Assembly (NCBI GenBank): GCA_039917655.1
Contig: JBDSJC010000159.1
Location: forward strand, 1 to 9,728
DNA length: 9,728 nucleotides
From: PNKC01 sp039917655
Lineage (GTDB): Bacteria; Chloroflexota; Dehalococcoidia; Tepidiformales; Tepidiformaceae
Direction: 5' to 3'
Shown: piece by piece, positions 1-7,026 of the stretch
How positions within the stretch are numbered: the stretch's first letter is position 1
Layout: each line of letters starts with the position of its first letter
The notes under the pieces: generated by a model
Told to the model about the DNA's origin: nothing
Seen by the model: the letters and a program-made list of their open reading frames with translations, nothing else
Database searches by the model: none
Position numbers and translations under genes: made by a program

Positions 1-113
1 TCCGCCTGATCCACGGCCGCGATGCGAACACCCTCGACGATCACCGCACCTCGGTCGATCGTGCGCTGCGGAGTGACGACGCGGTTCGCCAGTATCACCA
101 GAACGCCGCTCAT
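1..113 (-). CDS. Amidohydrolase N-terminus, partial (possibly N-acetylglucosamine-6-phosphate deacetylase-like)
   Basis: Only 37 codons plus two bases lie inside the window; the rest is beyond position 1. The minus-strand ATG (111-113) overlaps the dehydrogenase stop codon as ATGA, and no Shine-Dalgarno sequence precedes it, so translational coupling is likely. The peptide contains LANRVVTPQRTIDRGAVIVE (residues 8-27), then GVRIAAVD. This is the beta-sandwich opening typical of metal-dependent amidohydrolases: a short strand, V-V-T-P, a G-A-V-x-V-E strand, then R-I-A-A-V. NagA deacetylases, dihydroorotases and related enzymes all begin like this. The metal-binding HxH motif would come about 20-30 residues later, outside the window. 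NagA would fit a cluster with a ROK regulator and sugar-type enzymes, but this fragment cannot tell it from other amidohydrolases. Confidence 0.65.
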   Translation of the reverse strand, partial: MSGVLVILANRVVTPQRTIDRGAVIVEGVRIAAVDQA

Positions 114-1141
114 TCGGCGGAAGCTAAGCTGGGTGCGGGGCGTGCGGCGCGGCCCGTCTTCGCCGATTGGTAAAACGCCAGACAAGCGGCCAGGTTGTCC
201 CTCGCCGTTGACACGGAAGACAGCGGCTCCTCATCTCCGTTCACGCACCGAACGACATGCTGCATAAATCCGCCCTTCGACGGAGGTGGGGAGGCGGAAA
301 GCCACCCTGGCAGGTCGAAGTCGCCTGTAAACGCCATCTTCCCGCTGGCTGAGTCCATCATCAGTGAACCGCGTGTGCCGACGATCTCGATCGCCTCTCG
401 CGAAGCGCCAGGGCCGGACGTCCACGTGTCCTCGATAGTGCCAACAGCGCCGTTCGTGAACCGGAAGATCCCGTGGCCGTAGTCCTCAAACGGGATCTCC
501 TTGTGACGGACATTTGCCACCATCCCCACAACCTCCTCAACCTCGGCGCCGAACAGCCAGCGCAGCACATCGACGTGATAAACCGCATGGTCGATAAAGG
601 CTCCGCCGGGAGCCCGGCTTGGGTCAGCGAACCAGCCTGGCTGGGACGCGCCCGGCCACGCCTGAGGAAGCCCGGCCCGAAACACGCAGTGCGCAGTCAC
701 CACATCCCCGATGCGCCCGGCATCTATCCACTCCCGGAACTGACGATTCGCGGGAAACAGACGCCGCGCCGCGTCGTTGGGAAAGTAGTGTTTCCCCGTC
801 CGTTGCACTGTCTCCACGACACGGTCCGCCTCAACCAGCGTCATCGCCAGGGGCTTGATCGCGGCGACGGACTTGCCCGCCTCCAGGGCGCGAATTGCGA
901 GGTCCGCGTTCTGCTCTGTGCTGGCGAAAGAGCACACAACATCGACATCATCGCGCTCGATCACGTCTGCATAGGACTGGCCGCAGGGTATCCCGTACTT
1001 GTTCGAAACGTAGGCGGCCTGGGCCACATCTCGATGGGCAATGGCCACCACCGTCGCTTCGCTGTCCTGGAGGACCGCTTCGAGCGAGGGAAAGGCGTTG
1101 TACCAGTGGTCGAACCCGACGAATCCAAATCGCACAGTCAT
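110..1141 (-). CDS. Gfo/Idh/MocA family NAD(P)-dependent dehydrogenase
   Basis: A 343-residue protein, normal length for the glucose-fructose oxidoreductase / inositol dehydrogenase / MocA family. These cytoplasmic enzymes oxidise or reduce a hydroxyl on sugars, inositols or related compounds with NAD(P). Residues 1-120 form the Rossmann domain. Its dinucleotide loop is the variant G6-F-V-G9-F-D-H rather than the textbook GxGxxG. The usual E-K-P motif is I95-K96-P97, keeping the catalytic-type Lys but losing the Glu. The substrate domain carries the family signature G179-G180...D184...H189-x-D191, with H189 and the motif Asp as likely active-site residues. The start is the ATG at 1141, 13 bases after the aminotransferase stop, with only a weak ribosome-binding site. 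The end overlaps the amidohydrolase start by four bases. Pairing with a DegT aminotransferase suggests making or using a keto-sugar or keto-cyclitol. Substrate not assignable. Confidence 0.9.
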   Translation of the reverse strand: MTVRFGFVGFDHWYNAFPSLEAVLQDSEATVVAIAHRDVAQAAYVSNKYGIPCGQSYADVIERDDVDVVCSFASTEQNADLAIRALEAGKSVAAIKPLAMTLVEADRVVETVQRTGKHYFPNDAARRLFPANRQFREWIDAGRIGDVVTAHCVFRAGLPQAWPGASQPGWFADPSRAPGGAFIDHAVYHVDVLRWLFGAEVEEVVGMVANVRHKEIPFEDYGHGIFRFTNGAVGTIEDTWTSGPGASREAIEIVGTRGSLMMDSASGKMAFTGDFDLPGWLSASPPPSKGGFMQHVVRCVNGDEEPLSSVSTARDNLAACLAFYQSAKTGRAARPAPSLASAE

Positions 1142-1154
1142 GAGCCAACTCGTT

Positions 1155-2417
1155 TCACAGCAGATGCTCCGCTACCTTGCGCACCGCGACGACAATGTCG
1201 TCGGCATCCATGTCCGTCATCATCGGCCCGATTCCGATACTGAGTGACCGTCCAAGAAGATCCTCGCTACGAGGGCACATCCCGAGGTAGTACTTTCGAT
1301 CGGTGGGGTGTTCCGCGCAGCTGAACGGGCACCCTTTGGACCACGCAGTTTTCTGCTGAAGGACGGCCGGATTCGCATACACCGGACGTCCGCCATACAC
1401 GCGCCCGGCGGGTATGCCCTCGGCCCTCAGCGCGTCCGCGAACTTCACGGCCGTGGGTTCGTCCTGGAAGAACATCGTGACACTGCCACCGTCACCGTCC
1501 GCGTCCGGGAGCTTGCGCCACTCGACTGGCATGTCGCTGAGACGATGGCGAATTCCCGCCGCCCGTTTCCGCATCGTCTTGACCATCCCCTCAAGGCGTT
1601 CGAGTTGGGCAGCCGCGAGAGCGCCAGCGATTTCTGTCATTCGAAGGTTCGAACCAATGAACGGTTCACCGGATGTGAGTTCCCGTATGGCTCCAGTCGA
1701 AGTTGTGAACTGTCCGCCCTGATCGTGGAACCGGGCAGCACGATCGAAGACCTTGAAATCGTTGGTGATCAAGGCGCCGCCCTCGCCCGTGGTGATGTTC
1801 TTCGATAGCTGGAGACTGAATGCCCCGACATCGCCGAGGCTTCCTACCTGCCGGCCATGGTAAGTGACACCCATAGCTTGGGCGGCATCTTCGAGAACAC
1901 GAATCCCGTGCTTCCTCGCGATAGCAATGATGGGGTCCATATCACACGAGACGTTCGCCAGGTGGACGGGGATGACCGCCTTCGTCTTCTCCGTGATCAT
2001 CGCCTCGAACGATGCCGGATCGAGGTTGAGTGACTCATCCACTTCAGCGAACACCGGCACGGCGCGCGAATTCACAACCGCACCCACGGTCGCGATGAAG
2101 GTGACCGCCGGGATAATCACCTCGTCGCCGTCCTCGACATGCAGCCCCACAAGGCCGGCCTGCAGTGCGGCTGTCCCCGAAGAAACGCCAAGGGCGTAGG
2201 TGGCCCCGGTGATCTCTTTCAATCGCTGTTCGAAGGCTTCAGTCTTCTTCAAGAGCTGAGGCCCGTAGTAACGGAAAAGTGAGCGGCTTCGAAGCACCTC
2301 TTCGACCGCCTGCATCTCTTCGTCTTCGTTCAGGTAGGACACGCCTTTGTCGATATCGATCGCGACCGACCTCACGGGCGTGCCGCCATCGATGGCGAGG
2401 GTGGATCTATCTGTCAT
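1155..2417 (-). CDS. DegT/DnrJ/EryC1/StrS family PLP-dependent aminotransferase
   Basis: A 420-residue fold-type I aminotransferase. The family transfers an amino group, usually from Glu or Gln, to a keto-sugar or keto-cyclitol. Visible landmarks are GGTPVR near the N-terminus (11-16), the SSGTAAL phosphate-binding segment (79-85), EDAAQA (176-181) with D177 expected to pair with the pyridine nitrogen, and FSLQLSKNITTGEGG (200-214) with K206 as the Schiff-base lysine. GSNLRMTEI (255-263) is the conserved partner-subunit segment. All key residues are present, so it should be active. The ATG start has a GGGAGG ribosome-binding site five bases upstream, inside the end of the preceding gene, and overlaps that gene's stop as ATGA. 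The opening GGTPVR is common in secondary-metabolite and aminocyclitol members. With the adjacent dehydrogenase it forms the usual oxidise-then-transaminate pair, or the reverse in catabolism. Exact substrate unknown. Confidence 0.92.
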   Translation of the reverse strand: MTDRSTLAIDGGTPVRSVAIDIDKGVSYLNEDEEMQAVEEVLRSRSLFRYYGPQLLKKTEAFEQRLKEITGATYALGVSSGTAALQAGLVGLHVEDGDEVIIPAVTFIATVGAVVNSRAVPVFAEVDESLNLDPASFEAMITEKTKAVIPVHLANVSCDMDPIIAIARKHGIRVLEDAAQAMGVTYHGRQVGSLGDVGAFSLQLSKNITTGEGGALITNDFKVFDRAARFHDQGGQFTTSTGAIRELTSGEPFIGSNLRMTEIAGALAAAQLERLEGMVKTMRKRAAGIRHRLSDMPVEWRKLPDADGDGGSVTMFFQDEPTAVKFADALRAEGIPAGRVYGGRPVYANPAVLQQKTAWSKGCPFSCAEHPTDRKYYLGMCPRSEDLLGRSLSIGIGPMMTDMDADDIVVAVRKVAEHLL

Positions 2418-3757
2418 TGTTGCCTCCCGTAGAGTGAGCCGAGCAAGGCTACCGCGGCGTCTACAACCATTCCCTCGGCCTCTGGAACAAAGCGCGTGCT
2501 CCCCACTTCGTAGCCCGCGCAGGGGAACTCGTTCGCCGGGGCGAAGTAGCCGGCGTAGTCGTTAGCGTAGGCACAAACAAAGAGGTGTTGCACACCTGCC
2601 CGCGCCTCGATCTCTTTGGCGGTCTGCACGAAGAACTCGCCGGGAAGCATGATGACCGCCGCTTCGGTCGAGAGCCGGAACGCCTGCACCTCCACTCGTT
2701 GGGTGGGTTCATTGCCCACAGGAAAGCGTTGCTTCGCCACGCGGTCCATGCGCAACTGATTGAGTCGAGGGCGGAGAGCGCGCCGCCCCTCGACGTCGTC
2801 GGCGCTAAGCCTCGCCATCTGGCTCTCGACAGCTGCAAATTCGGTCTCGATTTCCGATGCTTCCGGAAGCACCTTCCTCTGCAGGTCTAAGAACGTTTGG
2901 CCAGACGAGAGTGCGATCTCACTCAAAACCGTCCCGGGTGAAGGCTGCACTGGTACGTCTTCTGACCAGCTCAGATTGATGCACCACTGTTCTTCCCCGA
3001 GCGGCCTCAGTTCGTGGGCTGTCCTTGCGGCGGCCGCGCCGAGGATGCCGCCAACGCGGCGAATCTCGGCGAAGTCGTGCCGCATCCACGCTGGATTGAT
3101 GTCACCGCAGGCCCCCTGCATGTAGATGCACTTGCCCCCGAGCGCGTGCTCTACGAGGCGGGCAGCAACGCCCGGAAAATCGGCTGAATAGTGCAGATTG
3201 TCGTGCTCCAACACAGTGGCGTGGCATGCGTAGTTGACGACCGTGGCGATCGGCTCACCGCCGCCGGGCGCGGCCGCGAGCAGCACTTTCACGACCGTCT
3301 CGATTGCGCCTCCCGGGTCCCTGCGGTTCTGGCTGATGGTCGAGACCTCGGTCAGGCCAACCTTCAGTGAGACGGGCTGCATGGATGACAATGCCACGCG
3401 GACCGACCCGGCAATCTTCGCGGCGGTCACATGGGAGTAGTCCGCGCCGTCACCTGTTCGCACGGTTAATGGGCCCGAGTGTGTGTGTGTGGCGGCGATG
3501 CAGACGTTCTGTGCGGGGATCCCCAGGTCATCAGCAATGATTTCCCGCGCACGTTGAACGATCATGGGACCAACGCCAACAAAATCGCAGATGGCGATGA
3601 CCAGCTTTGTGGCGCCATCATCAAGCACCAGGGTGCGGACATTCAGGTTATCGTGAATCTCCATGGACACGCCCTTGCGTGCTCCGTAGCCGCCCATTTC
3701 CACGCCGACGGGCGAAGTGATATCGAGGACGCTCGCCCCGGCCATGACGGTGTTCAA
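2414..3757 (-). CDS. Neutral/alkaline ceramidase-fold hydrolase, cytoplasmic, atypical active site
   Basis: A 447-residue protein from a TTG start at 3757, chosen because a consensus AGGAGG lies six bases upstream (3764-3769). A GTG at 3781 overlaps the previous stop but has no ribosome-binding site. Numbering is from the TTG. ASVLDITSP near the start (residues 8-16) is the family opening. THTHS (90-94) gives H91 and H93, and CHATVL supplies H179. SADFPG spans 191-196, and PGEFF gives E374. NDYAGY gives Y401/Y404. These match the zinc-site pattern known in Pseudomonas ceramidase (two His, Glu, Tyr). However, the GDVSPN nucleophile motif reads GDINPA (218-223), so the catalytic Ser is Asn221. 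There is no signal peptide, and the protein is too short for the C-terminal ceramidase domain. The fold assignment is firm; the ceramide substrate is unlikely. Zinc-dependent cleavage of another amide or ester is possible. Confidence 0.8.
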   Translation of the reverse strand: MNTVMAGASVLDITSPVGVEMGGYGARKGVSMEIHDNLNVRTLVLDDGATKLVIAICDFVGVGPMIVQRAREIIADDLGIPAQNVCIAATHTHSGPLTVRTGDGADYSHVTAAKIAGSVRVALSSMQPVSLKVGLTEVSTISQNRRDPGGAIETVVKVLLAAAPGGGEPIATVVNYACHATVLEHDNLHYSADFPGVAARLVEHALGGKCIYMQGACGDINPAWMRHDFAEIRRVGGILGAAAARTAHELRPLGEEQWCINLSWSEDVPVQPSPGTVLSEIALSSGQTFLDLQRKVLPEASEIETEFAAVESQMARLSADDVEGRRALRPRLNQLRMDRVAKQRFPVGNEPTQRVEVQAFRLSTEAAVIMLPGEFFVQTAKEIEARAGVQHLFVCAYANDYAGYFAPANEFPCAGYEVGSTRFVPEAEGMVVDAAVALLGSLYGRQQ

Positions 3758-3777
3758 ACTCTGCCTCCTTGTAGTGG
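3758..3777 (-). promoter_or_regulatory. Strong ribosome-binding site deciding a TTG start
   Basis: The minus strand carries AGGAGG at 3764-3769, then six bases, then TTG at 3755-3757. This is the strongest Shine-Dalgarno sequence among the downstream genes of the cluster. It argues that the ceramidase-like protein starts at the TTG, 20 bases after the ROK stop, rather than at the overlapping GTG (3779-3781). If translation began at the GTG, the AGGAGG would itself be read as Arg-Arg codons. Confidence 0.7.
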
Positions 3778-5061
3778 TCACTCAGTGACCCGGGTGCGTA
3801 CGCGGTCCACTAACGCGAGATCCGCGCGTTTTAGCCCAACGAACAGGGCGCCATGCAATTGCGCATCGACGCCGAGTTCGGAAAGGACAACCTCACATCG
3901 CAGGCGAACCACATTCCCGATTGCTTCGGTCACGGGGCGCAGAATTGCATCGCCCTGGCTGGTCACGCCACCACCGAGCACCACGATTGATGGGTCTATC
4001 GCCGCCATCAGCACTCCGGTACCGAAAGCGATCGCATTAACCCCGTCAGCGACCGCTCGACGGGCCGCTTCGTCTCCGGAACTCGCAGCGGCGAAGACAC
4101 CGTCCGTTGTGGTCCGTCCGTTTGGCGGGCCCACGAAGCCCAGATCTAACGCTCGCCGGATGATTCCTGGCCCGCTCCCGCGGTCCTCAAGGAACGCCGC
4201 GTCCCCCGGGACGCCTACGGGAAGCAGATTTATCTCTCCGGCAGCGAAATGCGTGCCCCGATAGATCTCACCGTCGAGAATCAGTCCGGCGCCAATGCCC
4301 GTCCCAATCGAGACGAACAGGAAGCTATCGTGGCCGCGAGCGGCGCCATGCCATCGTTCCCCGAGCGCGGCCGCGTTGACATCGTTCTCAACCACAGCCG
4401 GAACACCAAAGGTGTCCTCGAGCATCGATCCGATCGGTACGTCGTGCCAACCTTTGAGATTGCGGGCCGCGATCACGGTCCCCGCCTCCGTATTCACTAT
4501 CCCCGGGGTTGCCAGGCCAATAGCCATCACCGACTGGTCGGTTTCGTTGAGGAGGCGATTCCCCAACTCATTGATGCGGGCAAGAATCGCAGCCGGTCCA
4601 GCCTCCGGATCGATCGCCTCGAGCGACCTCCCTTTAATACTGCCGCTGAGGTCGGATACGGCGAGGCGCACGTGGGTTCCACCCAGGTCGATGCCGAGTA
4701 CGGCGCCACATGCTGCGTTGAACCGGATCCGCGTCGCTGGCTTACCGATGTTCCCCGCATCCCGACCGTCCTCCACCAGCAAACCCGCATCGACAAGCTG
4801 TTGCACACTCTTGGAAGCGGTGGGAGCGCTGATGCCAGTTGATCGAGCGACGGCCGCCCGCGACAACGTCCCCGCCGCTCGAAACGCGTCGAGGACGATG
4901 AGGAGGTTGATCTCCTTCATGTACGAGGGCAGGGCGGTACGCCTCGGGGCAACCAGTCGCGTACCACTCACCATCTCTCCGGCTAGTGGGTATATGGGGC
5001 CCAGTCTGGCTTCAGCCCGGACGTGCGGGGAGGATTTGTGCAAGTGGGACGCTTCGGTCAT
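3778..5061 (-). CDS. ROK family transcriptional regulator (HTH plus sugar-kinase-like domain)
   Basis: A 427-residue protein. Residues 1-47 are an unusual extension. Residues about 50-98 form a winged helix-turn-helix with SRAAVARSTGISAPTASKSV (67-86), the classic ROK repressor DNA-binding unit. The rest is an actin-like ASKHA domain: DLGGT (125-129) for ATP phosphate binding, ATPGIV (185-190), END (225-227) with D227 as the catalytic-type Asp, and GTGIGAG (253-259). The usual GEIGH motif is GEINL (275-279), so the zinc/sugar-contacting His is missing. The CxCGxxGC cysteine cluster is replaced by GDAAFLE. Ligand sensing is therefore likelier than kinase activity. The ATG at 5061 has GAGG five bases upstream and overlaps the permease stop, supporting the long start; M30 or M48 are alternatives. 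It probably regulates this operon by binding a sugar-like effector. Confidence 0.9.
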   Translation of the reverse strand: MTEASHLHKSSPHVRAEARLGPIYPLAGEMVSGTRLVAPRRTALPSYMKEINLLIVLDAFRAAGTLSRAAVARSTGISAPTASKSVQQLVDAGLLVEDGRDAGNIGKPATRIRFNAACGAVLGIDLGGTHVRLAVSDLSGSIKGRSLEAIDPEAGPAAILARINELGNRLLNETDQSVMAIGLATPGIVNTEAGTVIAARNLKGWHDVPIGSMLEDTFGVPAVVENDVNAAALGERWHGAARGHDSFLFVSIGTGIGAGLILDGEIYRGTHFAAGEINLLPVGVPGDAAFLEDRGSGPGIIRRALDLGFVGPPNGRTTTDGVFAAASSGDEAARRAVADGVNAIAFGTGVLMAAIDPSIVVLGGGVTSQGDAILRPVTEAIGNVVRLRCEVVLSELGVDAQLHGALFVGLKRADLALVDRVRTRVTE

Positions 5062-5966
5062 TCGTTCCTCAATCGTGGGTCGAGCGTGTCGCGGACGGCG
5101 TCACCGACGAGGTTCGCACCGAGCACGGCGAGGAAAATCGCTCCACCCGAAGCCATTGATATCCAGGGAGCGCGCTCCAGGAATCGTGAACCTTCGTTCA
5201 CCATCGAACCCCAGCTCGCCTGCGGCGGCTGGACGCCAAGGCCGAGGAAGCTCAACCCGGTTTCGATCAGGATAGCCCCGCCCACGCGCAGGGAGCCAAT
5301 TACGATGATCGGCGCGAGCGCGTTAGGGAGAATGTGGCGAAAGAGGATCCTGCCAGGAGTAGCGCCAAGCACCCGTTCAGCGGTTACGAAGTCCCGTTCC
5401 CGCAGCGAGAGCGTTTCGCCGCGTACCACTCGGGCGGCACCGGGAAAGCTCAACACCGCGATCGCAATCATGGCGTTCGTCAGGCTCGGCCCTAACGCGG
5501 CCGTGATGGCAAGAGCAAATACAAGTCCCGGGAACGCCAGCAGCGCATCCATCGTCCGCATCAGGGCCCCGTCGATCACCCCACCGGAGTAGCCGGCCAC
5601 GAGACCGATTACGGTGCCCGCTACCATGGATATGGACACAACGAGCAAACCTGCGTACAGCGAAATTCGCGCGCCGTACAGGATCCGGCTCAACACGTCG
5701 CGTCCGAGGGAATCGGTGCCGAGCCAGTGTTCGACACTGGGAGACTCGAGTACTCGTAGCGGCGCGATCGCATTTGGGTCATACGGCGCAATCCACGGCG
5801 CCCCGATTGCCGATATGAGAGTGAGCGACAGCATTGCCGCACCAACGACGCCAAGGCGCTGACGGCGGAATGTCGCGAGAAAACCCAGGAAGCCACCTGG
5901 GCGGCGGCGCGTGGGGCTCCGTCCAAAGTCTGAATCCGACAATTCGACCGGGGCCGCCGCGTTCAT
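5058..5966 (-). CDS. ABC transporter permease, DppC/OppC type
   Basis: A 302-residue inner-membrane permease of the oligopeptide/dipeptide/nickel uptake family. After a cytoplasmic Arg/Pro-rich leader (1-36) come a first membrane helix (about 39-59) and the family motif WLGTDSLGRDVLSRILYGAR (81-100). Further helices lie around 103-127, 142-158, 163-179, 217-237 and 274-292. The cytoplasmic EAA loop, which docks the ATPase, covers about 187-215 (ERDFVTAERVLGATPGRILF, then HILPN). The C-terminal DPRLRNE is typical. The ATG follows a GGGGA ribosome-binding site and lies 12 bases after the DppB stop. It should pair with the adjacent DppB-type subunit as a heterodimeric channel. Despite the family name, members also carry oligosaccharides and other small solutes, so the enzyme genes downstream are a better clue to the cargo. 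Confidence 0.95.
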   Translation of the reverse strand: MNAAAPVELSDSDFGRSPTRRRPGGFLGFLATFRRQRLGVVGAAMLSLTLISAIGAPWIAPYDPNAIAPLRVLESPSVEHWLGTDSLGRDVLSRILYGARISLYAGLLVVSISMVAGTVIGLVAGYSGGVIDGALMRTMDALLAFPGLVFALAITAALGPSLTNAMIAIAVLSFPGAARVVRGETLSLRERDFVTAERVLGATPGRILFRHILPNALAPIIVIGSLRVGGAILIETGLSFLGLGVQPPQASWGSMVNEGSRFLERAPWISMASGGAIFLAVLGANLVGDAVRDTLDPRLRNE

Positions 5967-5978
5967 CGATTCCCCATT

Positions 5979-6941
5979 TCAGGCATACCGAATTCTCGGA
6001 TCAAGCAGCCCGTAGACCATGTCAACGGCAAAATTGGCCAGCAGATAGGTCAGTGTCGACATCAGCAGCACCCCCTGCACAACGGGGTAATCGCGCGCGT
6101 AGATGGCGTCCACCGCAAGCTTCCCCATCCCTGGGAGGGAAAAGATCTGTTCGATAATGAACGCGCCGCCGAGGAGCCCTCCCAGTTCCAGGCCAACTAC
6201 CGTCGCGATCGGAATGAGCGCATTCCTCATCCCGTGCCTCCACAGGATGGCACGTTCGTGGAGCCCCTTGGCTCGAGCCGTGCGCATGTAGTCCTGAGCA
6301 ATGACTTCGAGCAAGCTCGAGCGCGTTAGTCGCATGATGACAGCGGCGCCGGAGGTGCCCAGAGTGATGACCGGTATCGTCATAGACTTGAGATTCCCAA
6401 GTGGGTCATCCGTAAAACGGACGTAGCCTGACGGGGGAAGCCATTCGAGCTTGACCCCCAAAATGTAAATGAGAACAAAGGCAACCCAAATATTCGGCAG
6501 AGAGAGGCCAAGCAGGCCAACGAAATTGGCCCCCAAGTCCGGCCACTTGTTTCGGTTTTTCGCTGCGATTACTCCTGCCGGCACGGCGATTACCCAGCTG
6601 AGAATCAGACTGAGCACTCCAAGCTCCAAAGTGACCGGAAGACGTTCAATGATCGCCTCTCGCACCGGCTGATTCGAGCGGTAGGAACGACCGAGGTCGC
6701 CGATGGCCGCCCGCCCCGCCCACAGCGCGTATTGCACCGGAAGCGGCTTATCGAGGTCGTAGCGAGCGCGTAGGCTCTCGAGCGTGGCCTCATACTCTTC
6801 CTTACTGAGCTGCGTCTCCTGCCCAACCGCGACCGTTGCCGGGTCACCGGGCGTTGCCTGTCTCAGGACGAAGAGCACTGCGGTCACGATGACGATTACG
6901 GGAATCATCATCAGTAGGCGACGGCCAACATAGCTCGTCAT
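5979..6941 (-). CDS. ABC transporter permease, DppB/OppB type
   Basis: A 320-residue inner-membrane permease starting at the ATG at 6939-6941. A TTG three codons upstream (6948-6950) would add M-V-V but has no ribosome-binding site. From the ATG start, helix 1 is about 6-26 and begins after YVGRRLL, a family hallmark. A periplasmic segment contains GDLGRSY (81-87). Helices follow around 99-125, 137-160, 186-204, 240-266 and 284-310. The EAA loop is at about 216-244 (QDYMRTARAKGLHERAILW, then MRNALIP). The C-terminus LLDPRIRYA is typical. It would form the channel with the DppC-type protein encoded next. A hairpin-containing spacer separates it from the binding-protein gene, which may lower its expression relative to that protein. 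Confidence 0.95.
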   Translation of the reverse strand: MTSYVGRRLLMMIPVIVIVTAVLFVLRQATPGDPATVAVGQETQLSKEEYEATLESLRARYDLDKPLPVQYALWAGRAAIGDLGRSYRSNQPVREAIIERLPVTLELGVLSLILSWVIAVPAGVIAAKNRNKWPDLGANFVGLLGLSLPNIWVAFVLIYILGVKLEWLPPSGYVRFTDDPLGNLKSMTIPVITLGTSGAAVIMRLTRSSLLEVIAQDYMRTARAKGLHERAILWRHGMRNALIPIATVVGLELGGLLGGAFIIEQIFSLPGMGKLAVDAIYARDYPVVQGVLLMSTLTYLLANFAVDMVYGLLDPRIRYA

Positions 6942-6974
6942 TACCACCAACCCGTTCGAGTTTGGATAGGGCCG

Positions 6975-7014
6975 CGGTCCCCTGTGCGAACTTGAGGCTG
7001 GGCACAGGGGACCG
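6975..7014 (-). promoter_or_regulatory. Intergenic stem-loop between binding-protein and permease genes
   Basis: A perfect 13-base inverted repeat (CGGTCCCCTGTGC at 6975-6987 and its complement at 7002-7014) is separated by a 14-base loop. It begins 12 bases after the solute-binding protein stop and ends 33 bases before the permease ATG. The minus strand has no T-run after it, so it is not a textbook intrinsic terminator. Similar hairpins in other bacteria stabilise the upstream binding-protein mRNA or cause partial termination, raising binding protein over membrane subunits. That role is inferred here. Confidence 0.7.
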
Positions 7015-7026
7015 GTCGTAAGAGGC

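Noticed and set aside
3479..3490. GT dinucleotide repeat (six units) as a possible phase-variation slippage site.
   Set aside because: On the coding strand it encodes the conserved Thr-His-Thr-His metal motif of the ceramidase-like protein, so protein sequence explains it; the tract is also short for slippage switching.
4295..5275. Long plus-strand open frame (326 codons) opposite the ROK and DppC genes, plus similar plus-strand frames opposite other genes (e.g. 473-1243, 3479-4264, 7348-8109).
   Set aside because: They are antisense to genes with clear family motifs and overlapping start/stop signals. Their products are Arg/Pro/Ser-rich with no recognisable domain, as expected for shadow frames in GC-rich DNA.
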